Source: Azoarcus sp. DD4 (GTDB taxonomy: Bacteria; Pseudomonadota; Gammaproteobacteria; Burkholderiales; Rhodocyclaceae). From it: a DNA stretch of 64,000 nucleotides. The position numbers were made by a program, and so were the translations under genes. The notes under the pieces were generated by a model, which made no database searches, had not been told where the DNA came from, and was given only the letters and a program-made list of their open reading frames with translations. Positions 8,230 to 16,539 of the stretch are shown here, piece by piece; the stretch's first letter is position 1; each line of letters starts with the position of its first letter. The DNA lies in assembly GCF_006496635.1 (NCBI RefSeq), contig NZ_CP022958.1, positions 992,001 through 1,056,000 on the forward strand, written 5' to 3'.

Positions 8230-9225
8230 TCAGGCCGCGTAGCGCGCCTCCTCCGGCGTCGCGTACATCAACGGGGCAAGCGCCGCGCCGATGCGGGCCT
8301 GCTGCGCCGGAGTCGTCATGCGCGCCAGTACCGCCTGGAAGTGCGGTACCTGCACACCGGACACGATGTACTGCCAGCGGTAGGCCTTGAGCATGGTCGT
8401 GTAGATGCGCTCCATCTCGTCCTCGTCGAAGTCCTGCGGCGCGACCGCGATGAAATATTCGGCGTCGGCGGTGGCCTGCATCTGCAGGATGCCGTCGACC
8501 GCGGCGACCAGGGCGATGAGGTCGTCCACTGCGCGGTCGCGCGCGTCATCGTCCAGTTTCTCGTCCTCGCGCATCCACTCCAGCTCGTCGAGGATGGCGT
8601 GTTGCGATTCCTCCTTCCAGTGGTAGAGGAAGACGTCCTTGAACAGTGGCGACAGTGTCGGATCGGCGGCGATGCTCTCGCGGTAGTGCATCTGGGTGAA
8701 AAGTTCTATGTGGCAGGTCAGTCCGAGCACCGCCCAAGTCGAGGCGGCCAGCACCGCGCGGGCGACCTCGTCGGATTGCGGCAGGAAGCGGTAACCCGGT
8801 GGCAGGCCGGCCGCGATCATCGATTCGATCCGGCGGAACATCGCCTGGTGCTTGAGCTCCTCGTCGGTGAAGCGCACCAGCGCTTCGAGTGCGGTCTGGT
8901 CGCCCAGCCAGTGCTCACGGCTGACCTCGAGGATCTTCGCGCCGATGAAGCGTTCGACCAGGCCGAAGATGTTGGCGTAGCTGCGGCCCTGCACCTGGCT
9001 GAAGAGGCGGCGCGCGGCGGGCATGAGAAAGTCGAGCTCGTCGGCCATGGACAGCCCGTCGGGCAGGAATTTGTGGCCGAAGTCGAAGTCACGGCTGCGG
9101 ATCACGTCGCGATCGATATCCCAGCGCACACGGCGCGAGGTATCCACGCAGCGGGCGTAGCGGCCGGGGTCGACCGCGGTGGGCCTGGCGGTGACGTGGT
9201 CGGTGGTGGCGATGGTGGTTTGCAT
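8230..9225 (-). CDS. Predicted diiron ferritin-like protein, function unknown
   Basis: 331 aa, no signal peptide or membrane segment, mostly helical. It shows the two-repeat carboxylate/histidine pattern of ferritin-like diiron proteins: a glutamate-bearing helix (E91 or E100), then E-x-x-H at E123/H126 (DEELKH), then E174 (CHIELF), then E-x-x-H at E206/H209 (EESQH). This spacing suits a four-helix bundle binding two irons, as in AurF-type N-oxygenases and related oxidases, but I cannot place it in a named family. ATG at 9225 has AGGAGA about 9 nt upstream. The gene is divergent from a response regulator and convergent with ahpF, so a role in oxidative or metal stress is possible but only inferred. 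Confidence 0.7.
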   Translation of the reverse strand: MQTTIATTDHVTARPTAVDPGRYARCVDTSRRVRWDIDRDVIRSRDFDFGHKFLPDGLSMADELDFLMPAARRLFSQVQGRSYANIFGLVERFIGAKILEVSREHWLGDQTALEALVRFTDEELKHQAMFRRIESMIAAGLPPGYRFLPQSDEVARAVLAASTWAVLGLTCHIELFTQMHYRESIAADPTLSPLFKDVFLYHWKEESQHAILDELEWMREDEKLDDDARDRAVDDLIALVAAVDGILQMQATADAEYFIAVAPQDFDEDEMERIYTTMLKAYRWQYIVSGVQVPHFQAVLARMTTPAQQARIGAALAPLMYATPEEARYAA

Positions 9226-9298
9226 GTTGGTCTCCTGTGGTTCACATTGAAAGCGGGCTGCTTGCGGCGTCGCCTGCTCGGGTCTGCACCGGGGCGCG

Positions 9299-9311
9299 GT
9301 ACGGTTCGTAC
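9299..9311. promoter_or_regulatory. 13-bp inverted repeat in divergent promoter region
   Basis: GTACG-GTT-CGTAC is a perfect 5+3+5 dyad in the 165-bp gap between the diiron protein gene (minus) and the response regulator gene (plus). It is the only obvious symmetric site there and could be an operator for either gene. No clear -10/-35 pair was identified around it. Confidence 0.3.
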
Positions 9312-9390
9312 TCTGGGCGCCGCGGGTAATCCGCCGATTTCTGCGGTGAAACACTGTGTTGTCGCTTTGTATCGGTGGCGGGAGGCGTGC

Positions 9391-10113
9391 ATGACGTGCA
9401 GCGGGCACATCCTGGTGGTCGACGACGATCCGAGCGTGCGGGCAATGCTGAATGACTACCTTGTCACCCACGGCTACACCGTGCGCTGCGCCGACAGTGG
9501 CGCGGCGATGCGCGGCGCGCTGGAAGAGGCGCTGCCGGACGTCGTCCTGCTCGACGTGCGCCTGCCTGGCGAGGACGGCCTGACGCTGGCGCGTTTCCTG
9601 CGCGAGCGCTACGACGTAGGCATCATCATGGTGACCGCCTCGGGCGACGTGATCGACCGTGTGGTGGGGCTGGAGGTGGGGGCCGACGATTACATCGCCA
9701 AGCCCTTCGACCCGCGCGAACTGCTTGCCCGGGTAAAGAGCGTGCTGCGCCGTATGCAGTCCCGCCCGCCGGCGGAGCCGGCCGCGGCCCCGGCGGTGGG
9801 GTTGCTGGAGGCGGTGGGCTGCTGCCGTCTCGACCGCAGCGCCCACCGCCTGCTCGACGCGCGCGGCGAGGATGTGCCGATGACCGCGATGGAGTTCGAC
9901 CTGCTCGCCGTCTTCCTCGACCACCCCAACCGGGTGCTCAGCCGCGACCAACTGCTGACGCTGACCCGCAATCGCGAGTGGGAGCCTTTCGACCGCTCGA
10001 TCGACATCCGCATCGCCCGGCTGCGGCGCAAGATCGAGGCCGATCCGGCGCATCCGCGCAGCATCCGCACCGTGCGCGGCAGCGGCTACATGTTCGTGCC
10101 CGGCGCGCCCTGA
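9391..10113 (+). CDS. OmpR-family two-component response regulator
   Basis: 240 aa. The receiver domain (about 5-118) has the acidic pair D12/D13, phospho-acceptor D55 in LLDVRLPG and K104 in AKPFDP. A Pro/Ala linker leads to a winged-helix DNA-binding domain with the family signatures MTAMEFDLLAVFLDHPNRVLSRDQLL and RGSGYMFVPG. The ATG at 9391 has GGAGG 6 nt upstream; the frame is open for about 400 codons before it, but that is antisense of the diiron gene. The hybrid kinase gene follows 125 bp downstream and is the likely cognate sensor. Targets are unknown; the divergent diiron gene is an obvious candidate. Confidence 0.93.
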   Translation: MTCSGHILVVDDDPSVRAMLNDYLVTHGYTVRCADSGAAMRGALEEALPDVVLLDVRLPGEDGLTLARFLRERYDVGIIMVTASGDVIDRVVGLEVGADDYIAKPFDPRELLARVKSVLRRMQSRPPAEPAAAPAVGLLEAVGCCRLDRSAHRLLDARGEDVPMTAMEFDLLAVFLDHPNRVLSRDQLLTLTRNREWEPFDRSIDIRIARLRRKIEADPAHPRSIRTVRGSGYMFVPGAP

Positions 10114-10238
10114 GAAAGCCGGCGTCGGGCAATGTAACCGGCGCGTTTCAATGGTTTCGGTCCGGTTGCCACGGTGTCCGCCCGGTGATCGCCCGGCTAC
10201 ACTCGAAACGCACCTTCCGCAGCCGCAGGGGAGACGCC

Positions 10239-13040
10239 ATGAACGATCGTCCGTTGCCGGTGGTGGCCGCCATGGCCGAGGCCTACCGCGAGGTTGCCGC
10301 CATCGTCTTCGCCAAGGATTGCTCCGGCCGCTACCTGTTCGTGAATCGCAGTTTCGAGCGCCTCGCCGGCCGCCCGGCGTCGGAGATCGTCGGTGCGGGT
10401 GACATCGACCTCTTCCCGCCGGACATCGCCACCGCCTTCAGTCGCAACGACGCCCAGGTGCTCGGCGAACGGCGTGCGCTGGAATTCGAGGAGACAGCGC
10501 TGTTCCAGGGTGAGCGCCGACTGTACGCGACGATGAAGTCGCCGCTGTTCGATGGCGATGGCGCGCTCGTCGGGCTGATCGGCGTGGCCAAGGACGTCAC
10601 CGCAAGGCAGCGCACCAGCCTTGCGCTGCAGGAGGCTGCACTGGCGGTGTCCAGCGCCGGTTCGGACCGTATCTTCCAGGAGCTCACGCGCTACCTGTCG
10701 ACCATCCTCGACGCCGATTACGCCTTCATCGGCGAACTGATGGCGGGCGAGCCGCAACGGGTTAGCACGCGCGGCATCTACGGCGACGGCGCCTACCAGG
10801 AAAACATGTCCTACGTGCTCGCCACCACGCCGTGCCGGACGGTGGTGGGGCATGGATTCCGGCTGTTCGCCGCCGATGTCGGCGCGCAGTTCCCGGCGGA
10901 TGGCCAGCTCTCCGCGCTGGGGCTCAAGTCGTACGCCGGCTATCCGCTGTGCGATCCGGCCGGGCGGCCGATAGGCGTGATCGCGGTGTTGTCGCGGCGC
11001 CCCATGCAGGACGAGGAGTTGGTGGCGTCGGTACTCAAGATCTTCTCGGTGCGGGCGGCGGCCGAGATCGAGCGCCAGCGCGCCGAGGCCGCGTTGCGGG
11101 CGTCGGAGGCGAGCTACCGTGCCATCTTCGACGCCGCGGAGGATGCGATCTTCGTCCACGACGCCGACACCGGCGAGATCGTCGACGCCAACCCCAAGGC
11201 CTGCCGCGCCTACGGTTACAGCTACGACGAACTCTGTGCGATGCCGGTCGATGCCCTGTGTTCGGGCGAACCACCCTACACCGGCGAAGAGGCGGCGCGC
11301 CTGATCGCCGAGGCGCGGCGCAGCGGCCGGCCGTTGCAGCTGGAATGGCACCGGCGCAACAAAGACGGCAGCCTGCACTGGGACGAACTGGTACTGAAGA
11401 TGGCTGAGATCGCCGGCACCCCGCGCCTGCTTGCCTTCACCCGGGAGATCACCGCGCGCAAGCTCGCCGAGGATGCCCTGCGCCGCAGCGAGGCACGTTT
11501 GCGCGCCACGGTGGAGGCGGCGTTCGACTGCGTGATCGGCATGGACGCCGAAGGGCGGGTGATCGAATTCAATCCGGCGGCCGAGCGCGTCTTCGGCCAT
11601 GCGCGCGGCGCGGCGATGGGCCGCCAGCTTGCGGAACTTATCGTGCCGGCGCGCCATCGGGAGGCTCACTCCCGCGGGTTGGCACGCTACCTTGCCACCG
11701 GACACGGCCCATTTCTCGGTCGTAGCGTGGAGCTCACCGCGCTGCACGCCGACGGTCGCGAATTTCCGGTGGAGCTGGCCATAGGCACGGCGCGCGCTGC
11801 GGAAGGCGATATCTTCATCGGCTACCTGCGCGACATCACCGCACGCAAGCGCGCCGAGGCCGAGCGCAACGCGCTCGAGGCGCAGCTGCGTCAGGCACAG
11901 AAGATGGAAGCGATCGGTCATCTGGCGGGAGGCATCGCCCACGACTTCAACAATCTGCTCGCCGGCATCCTCGGTTACGTGGTGCTCGGCATCGAGCGCG
12001 CGGAGGACGACGGCGATGCGGTGCAGGCGCGCTACCTGGAGCAGGCGCGGCTGTCTTGCGAACGCGCACGCGATCTCATCGGCCAGATGCTCACCTTCAG
12101 CCGCGGCCAGCGCGGCGCGCCGCGTCTGCTCGAACTCGGCCCGCTGGTGGTCGAATCGCTCGGCCTCGCACGGCCATCCTTCCCGGCTGCGGTGGCAATA
12201 CACAGCGACTTCGCCGACGACGTGCCTCTGGTGTTCGCCGATCCGGTGCATATCGAGCAGGTGCTGCTCAACCTGTGCCTCAATGCCCGCGACGCGATGG
12301 GCGGGGGTGGCACGCTGGTGGTGGGCGTGCGCCATCAGCCACGGGTAAAGGGCGTGTGCTGCAGCTGCCGCCAGCCGGTGGAGGGCGACTACGTCGAATT
12401 GTCGGTGACCGACTCCGGGCCCGGTATCGCACCTGCGGTGATGGACCGGATGTTCGAGCCCTTCTTCAGCACCAAGGGGGGCGGCAAGGGCGGCGGCCAC
12501 GGTTCCGGCATGGGGCTGGCGATGGTGCATGGCATCGTCCATGAGCAGGATGGCCATGTGCTGGTCGATACCGGCAGCGACGGCACCCGGTTCCGCGTGT
12601 TGCTCCGGCCGCAGGCCGCTGTCGGCATGGCGTCCGACGACCGCGGGCATGGGCGCAGGGCGCTACCCGCCGGCCGTCTGGCCGGGCGGGTGCTGCTGGT
12701 CGACGACGAGCCGACGGTGCTTGGCTGCATGGGAGAGCTGCTGCAGCGCTGGGGCGTCGAGGTGTGCGCGTTCAGCGATCCGCTGGCTGCGCGCGCTCGC
12801 CTGGTCGCCGGCGAGCACATCGACCTGCTGCTGACCGATCAGGCGATGCCGGGCTTGTCCGGGGTGGAACTCGCGCGCGATGCGCGCGCCGTGCGCCCGG
12901 CGCTGCCTGTGGTGCTCTACAGCGGCAACGCGCACGCGCTGCCGGCCAATGGTGCCGACGGACTGGCGGCGGTGCTGGACAAGCCGGTCGATCCGCAGCG
13001 CCTGTTCGCGCTGCTGGCGCGCTATCTCCCGGTTGCCTGA
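10239..13040 (+). CDS. Hybrid PAS/GAF sensor histidine kinase with receiver domain
   Basis: 933 aa, no membrane segment, so probably a cytoplasmic sensor. Order: PAS (about 8-128), GAF (about 140-285), PAS (about 290-410), PAS (about 415-540), HisKA with phospho-acceptor H568 in GGIAHDFNN, HATPase_c (N box NARDAMGGG, G1 DSGPGI, G2 GGGHGSGMGLAMVHGI) and a C-terminal receiver with D867 (LLLTDQAMPG) and K in LDKPVD. The H-D-F-N-N box is typical of hybrid PAS kinases. Between the N and G1 boxes is a cysteine cluster (C707, C708, C710). ATG 10239 follows GGGGAG by about 6 nt. It lies downstream of an OmpR-type regulator, an atypical pairing because hybrid kinases often signal to other outputs. Confidence 0.92.
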   Translation: MNDRPLPVVAAMAEAYREVAAIVFAKDCSGRYLFVNRSFERLAGRPASEIVGAGDIDLFPPDIATAFSRNDAQVLGERRALEFEETALFQGERRLYATMKSPLFDGDGALVGLIGVAKDVTARQRTSLALQEAALAVSSAGSDRIFQELTRYLSTILDADYAFIGELMAGEPQRVSTRGIYGDGAYQENMSYVLATTPCRTVVGHGFRLFAADVGAQFPADGQLSALGLKSYAGYPLCDPAGRPIGVIAVLSRRPMQDEELVASVLKIFSVRAAAEIERQRAEAALRASEASYRAIFDAAEDAIFVHDADTGEIVDANPKACRAYGYSYDELCAMPVDALCSGEPPYTGEEAARLIAEARRSGRPLQLEWHRRNKDGSLHWDELVLKMAEIAGTPRLLAFTREITARKLAEDALRRSEARLRATVEAAFDCVIGMDAEGRVIEFNPAAERVFGHARGAAMGRQLAELIVPARHREAHSRGLARYLATGHGPFLGRSVELTALHADGREFPVELAIGTARAAEGDIFIGYLRDITARKRAEAERNALEAQLRQAQKMEAIGHLAGGIAHDFNNLLAGILGYVVLGIERAEDDGDAVQARYLEQARLSCERARDLIGQMLTFSRGQRGAPRLLELGPLVVESLGLARPSFPAAVAIHSDFADDVPLVFADPVHIEQVLLNLCLNARDAMGGGGTLVVGVRHQPRVKGVCCSCRQPVEGDYVELSVTDSGPGIAPAVMDRMFEPFFSTKGGGKGGGHGSGMGLAMVHGIVHEQDGHVLVDTGSDGTRFRVLLRPQAAVGMASDDRGHGRRALPAGRLAGRVLLVDDEPTVLGCMGELLQRWGVEVCAFSDPLAARARLVAGEHIDLLLTDQAMPGLSGVELARDARAVRPALPVVLYSGNAHALPANGADGLAAVLDKPVDPQRLFALLARYLPVA

Positions 13041-13465
13041 GCCGGGCATCGCTTCAGGTCCTCACGGGCGTGCTTGCCGGCATGGCGGAGGTGGGCCGGT
13101 GCGACGCGCCGTATCAGTCCGCCGGCGAGCAGGCTGCCGACGATGTTGGCCCCGCCTGCGACTGCCAGCCAGGCGCCGGCAAGTCCGGACGGCAAACCGC
13201 AGGCGGTGATGACGCCGGGCACGTGGGTGACGAGGAAGGTGACGTGGAAGCCGCATACGAAGAGGCCGCCGGTGACCAGCCAGAAGCGGTGGTCGCGCAC
13301 AGGCGTGCCCGCCGCGGTGGCGTCCGCTTGTCGAGCCGTGGCGGACGCCGCGCGGCCGGAGAAGCAGCAGGCGAGCGGCAGAAGCGCAGTGAAGAGGGCG
13401 AGCAACAGGCTGCCGAAGGCGGCGCGTCCCCCCATGGTGCTGGCGAGGTGTGGTATCCGACCCAT
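13041..13465 (-). pseudogene. Decayed MFS transporter remnant
   Basis: A frame of up to 147 codons keeps only the central part of a major facilitator protein: a hydrophobic helix (FGSLLLALFTALLPLACC), a short polar loop, then FWLVTGGLFVCGFHVTF and GLAGAWLAVAGGANIVGSLLAGGLIRR. The last two resemble the seventh and eighth helices of MFS permeases, where F-F-x-C-G-F-x-x-x-F and a glycine-rich NI-x-G-S motif are common. The first half of the transporter (about 180-200 residues) and the last 130 or so are missing, and the C-terminal reading after GGLIRR no longer looks like membrane protein. It ends against the kinase stop. I read it as a relic, not a small functional protein. This explains the roughly 515-bp stretch between the kinase and the tRNA. 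Confidence 0.6.
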
Positions 13466-13513
13466 GTCCGGCGCCGCACCGAGTGTTGCCGTTTTGTTTC
13501 GGCCGGGAACGTG

Positions 13514-13547
13514 AAAAAGCCGCTGACCCTTGCGGAATCAGCGGCTT
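13514..13547 (-). terminator. Rho-independent terminator of tRNA-Met
   Basis: On the minus strand a perfect 10-bp stem (AAGCCGCTGA with TCAGCGGCTT, 11-nt loop) ends in a T-run, seen as AAAAA at 13514-13518 on the plus strand. It starts about 9 nt beyond the tRNA 3' end. Confidence 0.88.
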
Positions 13548-13555
13548 CTGTCGGG

Positions 13556-13632
13556 TGGTGGTGATGGGCGGAATCGAACCGCCGACCTATGGGTTATGAA
13601 TCCATCGCTCTAACCGTCTGAGCTACATCACC
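13556..13632 (-). tRNA. tRNA-Met (CAU anticodon)
   Basis: The 77-nt minus-strand sequence folds as a full cloverleaf: acceptor GGTGATG/CATCACC, D arm GCTC...GAGC, anticodon loop TTCATAA and T arm GGCGG-TTCGATT-CCGCC. The discriminator is A and CCA is encoded (13558-13556). The CAU anticodon could also belong to tRNA-Ile2 or initiator tRNA. A paired first acceptor base pair (G-C) excludes initiator, and the overall sequence looks like elongator tRNA-Met of betaproteobacteria. The last anticodon-stem pair is an A-C mismatch (31/39). Confidence 0.93.
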
Positions 13633-13645
13633 AACCGAGCGCGCG

Positions 13646-13675
13646 ACTATAGCGGGCTGCCGTGGGGTGCGTCAA
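13646..13675 (-). promoter_or_regulatory. tRNA-Met promoter
   Basis: Minus strand TTGACG (13675-13670), an 18-bp spacer, then TATAGT (13651-13646). Transcription would begin a few bases before the tRNA at 13632. The stretch between the -10 and the gene is CGCGCGC-rich, the GC-rich discriminator expected of stable-RNA promoters under stringent control. Confidence 0.85.
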
Positions 13676-13785
13676 TATCCTTTTCGTTCGCGGGCTGGCC
13701 GATGCGGGCGTTTCCGCTGTTCGGGCCTGCGGTGGAAGGCTTGATTTATAAGGGGTTTGCATTGACAGCGGAGGGTTGATCGGGG

Positions 13786-14181
13786 ATGATCGCAGCTCTC
13801 CTCACAGTGTTACGACGGGTCGTCCGGATTCCCTTGCGCGCGCTTCGCTTGCTTCTACTCATGATGTTCATCGCTCCGCTCGCAGGCGGGAGTGCGTTTG
13901 CCTCGGTGCTGCGGGAAATCCCCGCCAACGCGGCAAGGATGGTGATGATCTTTGCCGGCTCCAATGCAGTGACGATCAAGGCGGACAGCTTCTTCAAGAG
14001 CAATACCGTCCTCAAGCTCAGCGCCGGCTCGCAGATCCGCGACACCGACAACCGTATCGTGCTCCCCTCCTACGTGGCGGGCGAGTTCAAGGTGCGTGCC
14101 CAGCTCGACAACAATGGCCAGATCCACCGGGTGTGGATCCTCACCCCGGCCGAGATCGCGGCGCCCGACCCCAAGCAGTGA
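13786..14181 (+). CDS. Small secreted or membrane-anchored protein of unknown function
   Basis: 131 aa. The N-terminus is basic then hydrophobic (about residues 18-40, ending ASAF-AS-like), so it is probably exported. The rest has mixed strands, for example RMVMIFAGSNAVTIKADSFF and a final ILTPAEIA. No family recognised. The start could be ATG 13786 (GGAGGG about 12 nt upstream) or an internal ATG at 13861, which would shorten the signal sequence. Its stop is 13 bp before miaB on the same strand, so it may be co-transcribed with the miaB-ybeZ-ybeY-corC-lnt operon. Confidence 0.65.
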   Translation: MIAALLTVLRRVVRIPLRALRLLLLMMFIAPLAGGSAFASVLREIPANAARMVMIFAGSNAVTIKADSFFKSNTVLKLSAGSQIRDTDNRIVLPSYVAGEFKVRAQLDNNGQIHRVWILTPAEIAAPDPKQ

Positions 14182-14194
14182 CCGGATTTACCCG

Positions 14195-15544
14195 ATGAAG
14201 AAGCTCTACATCCGCACCTTCGGGTGCCAGATGAACGAGTACGACTCCGACAAGATGGCGGACGTGCTCGGTGCCGATGAAGGCATCATCAAGACCGACA
14301 ATCCGGAAGAGGCCGACGTGATCCTCTTCAACACCTGTTCGGTGCGCGAGAAGGCGCAGGAAAAGGTGTTTCACGATCTCGGCCGGGTCAAGCACCTGAA
14401 ACAGCTCAACCCCAACCTCATCATCGGCGTGGGGGGCTGCGTCGCCAGCCAGGAAGGCGAGGCCATCGTCGCGCGCGCGCCTTATGTAGACCTGGTGTTC
14501 GGGCCGCAGACGCTGCACCGCTTGCCGGCGCTGATCGAGGCGCGCAAGCAGAGCGGCCGTTCGCAGGTGGACATCTCCTTCCCGGAAATCGAAAAGTTCG
14601 ACGCGATGCCGCCGGCGCGCGTCGAAGGCGCCAGCGCTTTCGTTTCCATCATGGAAGGCTGCTCCAAGTACTGCACCTTCTGCGTGGTGCCCTATACCCG
14701 CGGCGAGGAAATCTCGCGCCCGCTCGAGGACGTGCTGGCCGAGATCGCCGGGCTGGCGGCGCAGGGCGTGAAGGAAGTGACCCTGCTCGGCCAGAACGTC
14801 AATGCCTGGCGCGGCGAGATCGTGCGCGACGCGGGCGAGGAAGGCGACTTCGCCTTCCTGCTCGAATGCGTGGCCGAGATTCCGGGCATCGAGCGCATCC
14901 GCTACACCACCTCGCATCCGCGCGAGATGACGCAGCGCCTGTTCGATGCCTACGTCAAGCTCCCCAAGCTGGTGTCGCAGCTCCACCTGCCGGTGCAGTC
15001 GGGTTCCGACCGCGTGCTGGCGGCGATGAAGCGCGGCTATTCGGTGCTGGAGTTCAAGTCCATCGTGCGCAAGCTGCGCGCGGCGCGACCGGATCTGTCG
15101 CTGTCGTCCGATTTCATCATCGGCTTCCCGGGAGAGACCGAGGAAGACTTCGAGAAGACCATGAAGCTGATCGACGAGGTCGGCTTCGACGGCTCCTTCA
15201 GCTTTGTCTACAGCGCACGCCCGGGCACGCCGGCGGCCGATCTCGAAGATCCGGTGCCGCAGGAAACCAAGCTGCGCTGGCTGGCGCGGCTGCAGAAGCG
15301 CATCGACGAACAGGCGCAGGCGGTGAGTGCGTCCATGGTCGGCTCGGTGCAGCGCATCCTGGTCGAGGGCAGCTCGCGCAAGAACGACGAAGAGCTGATG
15401 GGGCGTACCGACAACAATCGCGTGGTGAATTTCCCGGCGCCGTCGCCCAATCGCGACCGCCTGGTCGGCCAGTTCATCGAGGTGCGCATCACCTCGGCGC
15501 TGCCGCACAGCCTGCGTGGCGAGATCCTCACCCGGGAGTCCTGA
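14195..15544 (+). CDS. miaB: tRNA-2-methylthio-N6-dimethylallyladenosine synthase MiaB
   Basis: 449 aa radical-SAM methylthiotransferase that converts i6A37 to ms2i6A37 in tRNAs reading UNN codons. The N-terminal UPF0004 domain supplies the auxiliary-cluster cysteines C11 (FGCQMN), C48 (NTCSVR) and C82 (GGCVAS). The radical-SAM C-x3-C-x2-C is C156/C160/C163 (CSKYCTFC), and a TRAM domain covers about 380-445. The length and motifs are standard. ATG 14195 gives the canonical MKKLYIRTFGCQMN start. Its TGA overlaps the next ATG by one base, first of a coupled run with ybeZ and ybeY. Confidence 0.97.
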   Translation: MKKLYIRTFGCQMNEYDSDKMADVLGADEGIIKTDNPEEADVILFNTCSVREKAQEKVFHDLGRVKHLKQLNPNLIIGVGGCVASQEGEAIVARAPYVDLVFGPQTLHRLPALIEARKQSGRSQVDISFPEIEKFDAMPPARVEGASAFVSIMEGCSKYCTFCVVPYTRGEEISRPLEDVLAEIAGLAAQGVKEVTLLGQNVNAWRGEIVRDAGEEGDFAFLLECVAEIPGIERIRYTTSHPREMTQRLFDAYVKLPKLVSQLHLPVQSGSDRVLAAMKRGYSVLEFKSIVRKLRAARPDLSLSSDFIIGFPGETEEDFEKTMKLIDEVGFDGSFSFVYSARPGTPAADLEDPVPQETKLRWLARLQKRIDEQAQAVSASMVGSVQRILVEGSSRKNDEELMGRTDNNRVVNFPAPSPNRDRLVGQFIEVRITSALPHSLRGEILTRES

Positions 15545-16539
15545 TGGCTAAGACCCTGGAAGTCTTCTTCGAGCCGGTCGATAACGCCCGTCTCGCCCGA
15601 CTGTGCGGCGCGCTGGAAGAAAACCTGCGCCAGATCGAGAACGCCTTCGACATTACCGTCAGCCGGCGCGGCGAGCAGTTCACCCTGCACGGTCATCCGG
15701 CCCAGGTGCTGCGCGGGGAGATGGCGCTCAAGCACTTCTACGAGCGCGCCGAGAACGAGCTGACGGTCGACGACGTGCAGCTCGGCCTGATCGAGATCGC
15801 CAACCGCGGCAGCGGCAACGACGCGCTCACCGCGCCCGCCCTGCTGACGCGCCGGACCGAGCTGCACGGCCGCACGCCGCGCCAGGTCGAGTACCTGCGC
15901 CACATCCAGGATCACGACATCACCTTCGGCATCGGTCCGGCCGGTACCGGCAAGACCTACCTCGCGGTGGCAAGCGCCGTCGATGCCTTCGAACGCGACC
16001 TGGTCGAACGCATCATCCTCACCCGTCCGGCGGTCGAGGCGGGCGAGCGGCTCGGCTTCCTGCCCGGTGACCTGGCGCAGAAGGTCGACCCCTATCTGCG
16101 CCCGCTGTATGACGCGCTCTACGACCTGATGGGCTTCGACCGCGTCGCCAAGCTTTTCGAGCGCGGCAGCATCGAGATCGCGCCGCTGGCCTTCATGCGC
16201 GGCCGTACGCTTAACAACGCCTTCATCATTCTCGACGAGGCGCAGAACACCACGCCCGAGCAGATGAAGATGTTCCTCACCCGCATCGGCTTCGGCGCCA
16301 AGGCAGTGGTGACGGGCGATCTCACCCAGGTCGACCTGCCGCGCGGCAACCGCAGCGGCCTGCGCGAGGCGCGCGACATCCTCGCCAAGGTGCGCGGCAT
16401 CGCCTTCACCGAATTCAAGAAGGAAGACGTGGTGCGCCATCCGCTGGTGGCGCGCATCGTCGAGGCCTACGACAACCAGGAGGCGGCGCGGGATGCCCGG
16501 GCCGCGGCCGCGAAGAACACCGGAGAGGGTGATGCCTAA
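15544..16539 (+). CDS. ybeZ: PhoH-like NTPase YbeZ
   Basis: 331 aa cytoplasmic P-loop ATPase of the PhoH family. The N-terminal region (about 1-110) is a KH-like segment usual in YbeZ. Walker A is GPAGTGKTY (131-139) and Walker B FIILDEAQN near 235, with the PhoH LTRPAVEAGERLGFLPG motif between. YbeZ interacts with the RNase YbeY and is linked to rRNA and ribosome maturation; the adjacent ybeY here fits. ATG 15544 overlaps the miaB stop by one base, and its own stop lies 8 bp inside ybeY. Confidence 0.95.
   Translation: MAKTLEVFFEPVDNARLARLCGALEENLRQIENAFDITVSRRGEQFTLHGHPAQVLRGEMALKHFYERAENELTVDDVQLGLIEIANRGSGNDALTAPALLTRRTELHGRTPRQVEYLRHIQDHDITFGIGPAGTGKTYLAVASAVDAFERDLVERIILTRPAVEAGERLGFLPGDLAQKVDPYLRPLYDALYDLMGFDRVAKLFERGSIEIAPLAFMRGRTLNNAFIILDEAQNTTPEQMKMFLTRIGFGAKAVVTGDLTQVDLPRGNRSGLREARDILAKVRGIAFTEFKKEDVVRHPLVARIVEAYDNQEAARDARAAAAKNTGEGDA

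Noticed and set aside
10197..12650. Open frame antisense to the hybrid kinase
   Set aside because: No recognisable domain or ribosome-binding site; residues reflect the kinase codons read backwards.
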